Made by a program: the position numbers and the translations under genes. The notes beneath the pieces were generated by a model, which searched no databases, was not told where the DNA came from, and saw only the letters and a program-made list of their open reading frames with translations. From Deltaproteobacteria bacterium (GTDB taxonomy: Bacteria; UBA10199; DSSB01), in assembly GCA_020440745.1 (NCBI GenBank), contig JAGRNM010000033.1, forward strand, positions 1 through 10,301: 10,301 nucleotides of DNA, read 5' to 3'. Of this stretch, positions 5,959 to 10,301 are shown in pieces (position 1 is the stretch's first letter; each line of letters opens with the position of its first letter).

Positions 5959-6864
5959 ATGAAGACAAACATGCCTTACTTTCTTGGTCACCAGGCCACT
6001 TGGCAACAACTCTTAAGCCTTTATCAAAAGGACCATCTCCCCCATGGATTATTAATCACTGGTCCCCAAGGAGTAGGCAAAAGTCTAGTTGGCCTTTGTT
6101 TAGCCTATGCCTTACTTTGCCAAAAACCACAAAAAAATGGCGAAGCTTGTGGAACTTGTGGTTCCTGTCAATTAATGGAAAAAGAAGAACACCCCGATTT
6201 TTATCGGCTAGCTCCTGAAGGAACTCTCATTAAAATTGACGCCGTCCGCGAGATACAAAAAAACCTAAACTTTAGCCCCAATATGGGAAAAAATAGAGTC
6301 ATTCTTATTCAAGAAAGCGAATCTTTTCATCGAAGTGCGGCCAATGCTCTTTTAAAGAATCTAGAAGAAGCCCCTCAAAACACTTATTTTATCCTGCTAA
6401 GCAGTGCCGCTGGACGGGTTTTGCCAACCTTAAGATCCCGTTGCCACCATTTCCGTCTAGGACCTTTATCTGAAGAAAATTTAAAGGAGATTTTGTCCAA
6501 ACAAGGCTTCCAGTCTAAAAACCTAGCCTTCTATCAAGGCTCTGCTTCCCTTGCTTTAAAACTTAAGGAAGTTGAAGATCAAATTCCGGATCTGATTCAT
6601 TTACAAAACAAACAACAGCTTTTAAGCGAAACTGTCCATCTCTTAAAAAATCTTAATAGTAGAGAAGAAGTCAAAAATTTTCTTTTAGCTTTACTTTTAA
6701 GCCTCCACCACCGACTGACCCAAAATTTAAACCTAGAAGTTGAAGAACGATTTAGCCTATTAAGCTTTGCCCAAAGAATCCTAGAAATTAAAGACTCTTT
6801 AAGATTAAATACTAATGCAAAAATTCAAATCACTCCTTTGATGATGCACTTTGAAGACCAATAG
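5959..6864 (+). CDS. holB: DNA polymerase III delta' subunit (clamp loader)
   Basis: A 301-residue AAA+ clamp-loader subunit that helps open and load the beta sliding clamp. Domains in order: the AAA+ module with Walker A GPQGVGKS (35-42); a zinc-binding cysteine set C54-x9-C64-x2-C67-x2-C70; an eroded Walker B ILIQESES (115-122); NALLKNLEEAP (129-139); the SRC motif (160-162), which supplies the arginine finger to the neighbouring ATPase subunit; then a helical collar domain. Walker A is intact, but the Walker B aspartate is replaced by Gln118, so ATP might be bound yet not hydrolysed; delta' is a non-hydrolysing 'stator' in E. coli. It could in principle be a dnaX-like paralogue, but size and the place after tmk favour delta'. 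Its start is 3 nt after the tmk stop codon, so translation is probably coupled. Confidence 0.92.
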   Translation: MKTNMPYFLGHQATWQQLLSLYQKDHLPHGLLITGPQGVGKSLVGLCLAYALLCQKPQKNGEACGTCGSCQLMEKEEHPDFYRLAPEGTLIKIDAVREIQKNLNFSPNMGKNRVILIQESESFHRSAANALLKNLEEAPQNTYFILLSSAAGRVLPTLRSRCHHFRLGPLSEENLKEILSKQGFQSKNLAFYQGSASLALKLKEVEDQIPDLIHLQNKQQLLSETVHLLKNLNSREEVKNFLLALLLSLHHRLTQNLNLEVEERFSLLSFAQRILEIKDSLRLNTNAKIQITPLMMHFEDQ

Positions 6865-6873
6865 TTTAAGCTT

Positions 6874-8424
6874 ATGAAAGAAAACTTTTATATTACCACT
6901 GCCATTGATTACGTCAACTCAACCCCTCACTTAGGCACAGCTTATGAAAAAATCGGTGCCGATGCCTTAGCTAGGTTTCAACGCATGCTGGGTAAAGAGG
7001 TTCATTTCCAAATGGGTAATGATGAGCACTCGATTAATGTCAAAAAAGCAGCCCTTGCTAAGAATTTAGAACCTAAGGTCTACTGCGACGAAATGAAGAT
7101 TAAGTTTACTGAGATTTGGCAAAAACTTAATATTTCCTATGATGACTTTATTCAAACCAGCGAACCCCGTCACCATCTAAGTTCTCAAGCTCTTTTTAAA
7201 AAAATACTAGCCCAAGGCGATATCTACGAAGGCGAATATATTGGCCCCTATTGCGAATCCTGTGAGGCTTTTTATACAGAAAAAGACTTAGTAGACGGTT
7301 TATGCCCCCACCACAAAACAAGCCCCAAGCAATTAAAAGAAAAAAACTTCTTTTTTAAACTCTCTAAGTATCAAAAACCGCTCTTAGAACATTTTCAACA
7401 AAACCCTAAGTTCTTGTTACCAGAGATTCGCCGCAATGAGATTCTTAATTTGCTTAAAGAGGGTTTAGAAGACATCAGCGTCTCCCGCTCTGGCTTTGAT
7501 TGGGGAGTACCTGTCCCTGGACATCCTGAACATGTGCTTTATGTTTGGTTTGATGCACTTATTAATTATTTAAGCGCATTAGGTTATGCCCAAGGGGAGG
7601 AAAAAGAAAAAAAATTTTTACAATTTTGGCCAGCTCAAGTGCATGTCATTGGTAAAGACATTACTCGTTTCCATGCTGTCATTTGGCCTGCTATGCTCAT
7701 GAGTGCAGGGTTGCCTTTGCCAAAAACTATTTTTGGTCATGGATTTGTCTATCTAAAAGGCGAAAAAATGAGCAAGAGTTTAGGCAATGTGGTAGAGCCC
7801 TTAGACATCGTCCAAGCCTACGGTGCCGATGCCTTACGTTATTACCTATTAAGAGGTTCTAGTTTTGGAGCTGACGGCAATTTTACCTGGGAAGATTTTA
7901 TTCTCCGCTACAATAGTGATCTTGCCAACGATCTAGGAAACGTCCTCAACCGCAGTTTGGGCATGGCAAAGAAGTATTTTAATAGTTTTCTTGAATCAGG
8001 AGAAAAATCTCCTGAAGATGAAACTTTAAAAAACCAATCCATCTCTAGCTTTAAAAGATTAAAAGAAGCCATGGATTATACCCAAGGAGATTTAAATTTT
8101 CATCAAGCCCTTGGCGCTATCTGGGAAATGATTGCTACTCTTGATAAATACATCGATACTCAAGCACCCTGGACTTTAAAAAAAGAAGGAAAAGAGGCCA
8201 GACTTAAGGAGGTTCTCTACAATGTTTTTAATGGTATCCGTTTAGTAGGTTTATGGATTGCCCCTTTTATGCCAGAGACAGCTGAAAAAATTTATGACCA
8301 ACTTGATTTAAAGCTTCCCCAAAGTTTTGAAAAAGACAATAATTGGGAAGCCATGCCAAAAACTTTGACACTAGGAAAAGCCTCTCCGCTTTTTCCTAGA
8401 ATTGAAAACAAAGAAGAAAAATAA
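6874..8424 (+). CDS. metG: Methionyl-tRNA synthetase, short zinc form
   Basis: A 516-residue class I synthetase that charges tRNA-Met in the cytoplasm. The HIGH-type motif is PHLGTAYE (18-25). GNDEHS (48-53) replaces the commoner GTDEHG. The zinc knuckle in the connective peptide is complete with one pair of ligands: Cys127, Cys130, Cys144 and His147, the one-zinc arrangement of the Thermus type. KMSKS is 298-302 (GEKMSKSLGN). The anticodon-binding helical domain carries DTQAPWTLKK; its Trp433 matches the Trp that reads the CAU anticodon in E. coli. There is no C-terminal tRNA-binding/dimerisation domain, so a monomer is expected. The ATG lies 9 nt after the holB stop codon, and the ABC ATPase starts 9 nt after its own stop codon, so it is part of one operon. 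Confidence 0.97.
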   Translation: MKENFYITTAIDYVNSTPHLGTAYEKIGADALARFQRMLGKEVHFQMGNDEHSINVKKAALAKNLEPKVYCDEMKIKFTEIWQKLNISYDDFIQTSEPRHHLSSQALFKKILAQGDIYEGEYIGPYCESCEAFYTEKDLVDGLCPHHKTSPKQLKEKNFFFKLSKYQKPLLEHFQQNPKFLLPEIRRNEILNLLKEGLEDISVSRSGFDWGVPVPGHPEHVLYVWFDALINYLSALGYAQGEEKEKKFLQFWPAQVHVIGKDITRFHAVIWPAMLMSAGLPLPKTIFGHGFVYLKGEKMSKSLGNVVEPLDIVQAYGADALRYYLLRGSSFGADGNFTWEDFILRYNSDLANDLGNVLNRSLGMAKKYFNSFLESGEKSPEDETLKNQSISSFKRLKEAMDYTQGDLNFHQALGAIWEMIATLDKYIDTQAPWTLKKEGKEARLKEVLYNVFNGIRLVGLWIAPFMPETAEKIYDQLDLKLPQSFEKDNNWEAMPKTLTLGKASPLFPRIENKEEK

Positions 8425-8433
8425 ATAACGCGG

Positions 8434-9495
8434 ATGGAAGAATTCTCTCAAAACTATCTCTTAGAATTAAAAGGCTTAGTTAAGGATTTTCCTTTTAAAA
8501 AAGGCCTTCTAGGAGGAACTCAACAAGCAGTACAAGCTGTGCGAGGTGTGGATCTAAACCTTAAGCCAGGAGAGAGCTTAAGCTTAGTTGGAGAGTCTGG
8601 TTGTGGCAAAAGCACCTTAGCTAAGCTAGCGATGCGTCTAATCAATCCTACCCAAGGCCAGGTTATTTTTAGAGGACAGGACTTAGCTGACTTAAAAGAA
8701 AAAGAACTCCGAAGCTTACGCAAAAATTTTCAAATGATCTTTCAAGATCCTTATAGTTCTTTAAATCCTCGCATGAGCGTAGGACAAACCCTGCAAGAAC
8801 CTTTAGAAGCCCACCATCAAGGTTCTCCAAAAGAACAACAAGATAAGGTCTTAGAAAAGTTAAATGCTGTTGGCCTAGATAAAAGTGCATTAAATAAGTA
8901 TCCCCATGAATTTTCCGGTGGCCAAAGACAAAGAATTGGCATTGCCCGCTCTCTCATGTTGAATCCTCAATTAATTATTGCCGATGAGCCTATTAGTGCT
9001 TTGGACTTAAGTATTCAGGCCCAAATCTTAAACTTATTAAAAGAACTGCAAGAAAACCTTAAACTCACCTACCTTTTTATTACCCATGATTTAAAAGTAG
9101 TCAGCCAAATTAGCAATCGAGTGGCTATCATGTATTTGGGAAAAATCGTCGAAGAAATCCCCAGCGCAAAGCTTGAACAAAGCCGCCACCCCTATACCCA
9201 TGCTTTATTGGGAGCTGTGTCTCAGGTTCCTGAAAAAATTCATCCCAGCTTACCCCGTGGACCTACAGGTAAAAGCTCGCATCCTAAGGCCAGTATAAAA
9301 ATATTAGAGGGCGATGTTCCCTCTCCTATTCATCCCCCCTCAGGCTGTTCCTTTCATACACGTTGCCCTTTTGTTCAAGAAATCTGTCGTCAAAAAGAGC
9401 CCCTTTTAGAGAGCCTAGAAGAAAAACACCAAGTTGCCTGCCATTTGGTAGCAGAAGTCCCTAGCTTTTCTACAAAACAAGCCCAAGCAGCTTAA
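8434..9495 (+). CDS. Oligopeptide/dipeptide ABC transporter ATPase (OppF/DppF type)
   Basis: A 353-residue cytoplasmic ATPase that would energise uptake of peptides or related solutes (nickel and other substrates are possible). All nucleotide-binding parts are intact: Walker A GESGCGKST (53-61), Q-loop Gln104 in FQDPYSSLNP, signature SGGQR (161-165), Walker B LIIADE (180-185), and switch His218 in ITHD. The C-terminal oligo_HPY region is present (HPYTHALL, then EGDVPSP). It includes the four-cysteine set typical of OppF/DppF (C305-x5-C311-x6-C318-x17-C336). Residues about 267-288 are a Pro/Ser/Lys-rich stretch somewhat longer than usual. No permease, binding protein or partner OppD/DppD ATPase lies in the window, so it appears separated from its complex. 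It is probably co-transcribed with metG. Confidence 0.92.
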   Translation: MEEFSQNYLLELKGLVKDFPFKKGLLGGTQQAVQAVRGVDLNLKPGESLSLVGESGCGKSTLAKLAMRLINPTQGQVIFRGQDLADLKEKELRSLRKNFQMIFQDPYSSLNPRMSVGQTLQEPLEAHHQGSPKEQQDKVLEKLNAVGLDKSALNKYPHEFSGGQRQRIGIARSLMLNPQLIIADEPISALDLSIQAQILNLLKELQENLKLTYLFITHDLKVVSQISNRVAIMYLGKIVEEIPSAKLEQSRHPYTHALLGAVSQVPEKIHPSLPRGPTGKSSHPKASIKILEGDVPSPIHPPSGCSFHTRCPFVQEICRQKEPLLESLEEKHQVACHLVAEVPSFSTKQAQAA

Positions 9496-9544
9496 GTCTC
9501 CAAGACCTGATAAAAGCTCCTTGAAAAAACAAAAAAAAATCCTT

Positions 9545-9549
9545 AAGGG
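9545..9549 (+). promoter_or_regulatory. Shine-Dalgarno of the lipoprotein gene
   Basis: AAGGG lies 8 nt before the ATG at 9558, within the palindrome CCTTAAGG (9541-9548). It supports this start. Confidence 0.5.
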
Positions 9550-9557
9550 TTTGGTTT

Positions 9558-10136
9558 ATGAAGACAAATAAATACCTTTTAGTTTTTTTAAGCCTTTTAT
9601 TACTTTTTAATTTATCCAGCTGTTTTTCGGCTCGAGAAAGCGGCACCAAAAATGCTCACAATAGTCAAAAAGTAGAAAACCATAAAGAAGGTATTATTTT
9701 TGAGGCCATTTATAAACCGGAATTGGATAATTTAGTCCCAGGATATAAATTTATTTTGGTGGGTTTAACCAATCATAGCACTGATGTTTTAAAATTAGAC
9801 CCTATAAGGGATCGTTGGACCATTGTGGATGCTTATGGCAAAAAACACAGAGCCATTAATAGCCTACGTATTAAAGACCCTAAGACCTTTGGTCGTCTGC
9901 CCAGCCGTTTACAAGAGCTTTTAGAATATCCCGTAGGAGTCTCGGTTGGGTATTCAGAAACCGTAGACCTGATCTTTCCTAGCTCTATAGAACTAGATGC
10001 TTTTCGTGCTATTAGTTTTTATAGTGAAGACAGAAATAATACCTATGATATGCTTACTAATATGGAAAGCCCAACCCATATCAAACTCCCCCAAGGACAA
10101 GAGTCTGAAGACAAAAAGCCTTATAAGCAAAATTAG
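9558..10136 (+). CDS. Hypothetical lipoprotein
   Basis: A 192-residue protein I do not recognise. The N-terminus is a lipoprotein signal: MKTNK, a leucine-rich core, and lipobox LSSC with Cys22 as the lipidated residue. Ser follows at +3, and no Asp at +2 argues for inner-membrane retention, so an outer-membrane anchor is possible. After a polar linker (about 25-45) comes a compact domain of alternating hydrophobic strands (GIIFEAIYKPEL, YKFILVGLTNHS, DVLKLDPIRDRWTIVDAYGKKHRA), ending near SISFY-like ISFYSEDR. The tail is polar and lysine-rich. The N-x-S turn after a hydrophobic strand and the 'vDayGkkhra' wording recall small Ig-like beta-sandwich lipoproteins, but this is only a resemblance. 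It lies 62 bp after the ABC ATPase with no clear promoter, so it may be read from the same transcript. Confidence 0.75.
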   Translation: MKTNKYLLVFLSLLLLFNLSSCFSARESGTKNAHNSQKVENHKEGIIFEAIYKPELDNLVPGYKFILVGLTNHSTDVLKLDPIRDRWTIVDAYGKKHRAINSLRIKDPKTFGRLPSRLQELLEYPVGVSVGYSETVDLIFPSSIELDAFRAISFYSEDRNNTYDMLTNMESPTHIKLPQGQESEDKKPYKQN

Positions 10137-10176
10137 TTTGTTTAAATTTTAAATAAAAAAACCCAGACTAATTTTT
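10129..10176 (+). terminator. AT-rich stem-loop overlapping the lipoprotein stop
   Basis: A 12-bp stem with one G-U pair joins 10129-10140 to 10164-10175 across a 23-nt loop; the left arm includes the TAG stop codon. It ends in five T, then A-run. It may terminate or stabilise the message; the short T-run makes it a weak terminator. Confidence 0.35.
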
Positions 10177-10204
10177 AAAAAAATAGCCTTGGCAAAACTT
10201 TGAC

Positions 10205-10221
10205 TTTTTTTTTTTTTTTTT
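10205..10221 (+). repeat. Homopolymer of 17 T
   Basis: An uninterrupted T17 tract. It is long for a bacterial chromosome and prone to length errors in replication and sequencing. Only a weak CAA-AACT-TTG dyad precedes it, so it is not a standard terminator. Confidence 0.9.
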
Positions 10222-10226
10222 GATTT

Positions 10227-10271
10227 TAAGTTTTTTAAAAAAACTTAGTTTGTGCTTATTAATCTTATTAA
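10227..10271. repeat. AT palindrome and direct repeat at the right edge
   Basis: TAAGTTTTTT-A-AAAAAACTTA (10227-10247) is a perfect 10+1+10 palindrome. It is followed by CTTATTAA twice with a 9-bp period (10255-10262 and 10264-10271). They may be part of a promoter or terminator region of the next gene, which is outside the window. Nothing coding is seen in the last 165 bp. Confidence 0.5.
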
Positions 10272-10301
10272 GCAGTTCAAATCCTCTCTTAACTCAAACC
10301 T

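Noticed and set aside
10270..10290. tRNA T-arm, from GTTCAAATCC
   Set aside because: The flanking bases do not form a T-stem, and no acceptor, D or anticodon arm is visible upstream.

Overview
The window reads as an AT-rich chromosomal segment from a Gram-negative bacterium. A porin-like protein with a signal peptide, a lipoprotein, a signal-peptide-bearing Amt transporter, a sigma-54-type promoter and a standard bacterial replication/translation cluster all support this. The A-rich coding strand, frequent AAA/TTA codons and very AT-rich gaps point to a low-GC lineage. I cannot name the phylum from sequence alone. I see no phage, IS, CRISPR, tRNA or rRNA.

Layout. Positions 1-869 (minus strand) hold the 5' two thirds or so of an ammonium transporter gene that runs off the left edge. 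The gap at 870-1196 carries its regulatory region: a textbook-spaced sigma-54 site (GG-N10-GC) and, about 110-130 bp upstream of the implied start of transcription, two tandem 19-bp palindromes placed like enhancer sites. All other genes are on the plus strand. Positions 1197-3478 hold three loosely spaced genes: a NIF3/YbgI-family metal protein, a methyltransferase-like protein with an eroded SAM-binding loop, and a RidA/YjgF-family protein. The 541-bp gene-less stretch 3479-4019 contains strong AT-rich hairpins and then a TTGACA-type promoter and leader. Positions 4020-5138 encode a predicted beta-barrel porin with codon use unlike its neighbours, closed by an excellent intrinsic terminator.

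Positions 5314-9495 are a tight housekeeping run, tmk-holB-metG, followed by one peptide-type ABC ATPase (OppF/DppF type). Gaps between genes are 3-9 bp, so this is very likely one transcript. A hypothetical lipoprotein (9558-10136) follows after 62 bp. The last 165 bp are gene-less and rich in homopolymers and palindromes.

How the genes fit together. tmk and holB link dTTP supply and the replicative clamp loader, and metG charges initiator and elongator tRNA-Met; this is a familiar bacterial neighbourhood. The amt control region implies nitrogen-responsive expression. The porin is probably an abundant envelope protein with its own promoter and terminator. I found no convincing new multi-gene system. 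The best leads are the tandem palindromes at amt, the hairpin-rich 3479-3957 gap, the eroded methyltransferase and the unassigned lipoprotein.
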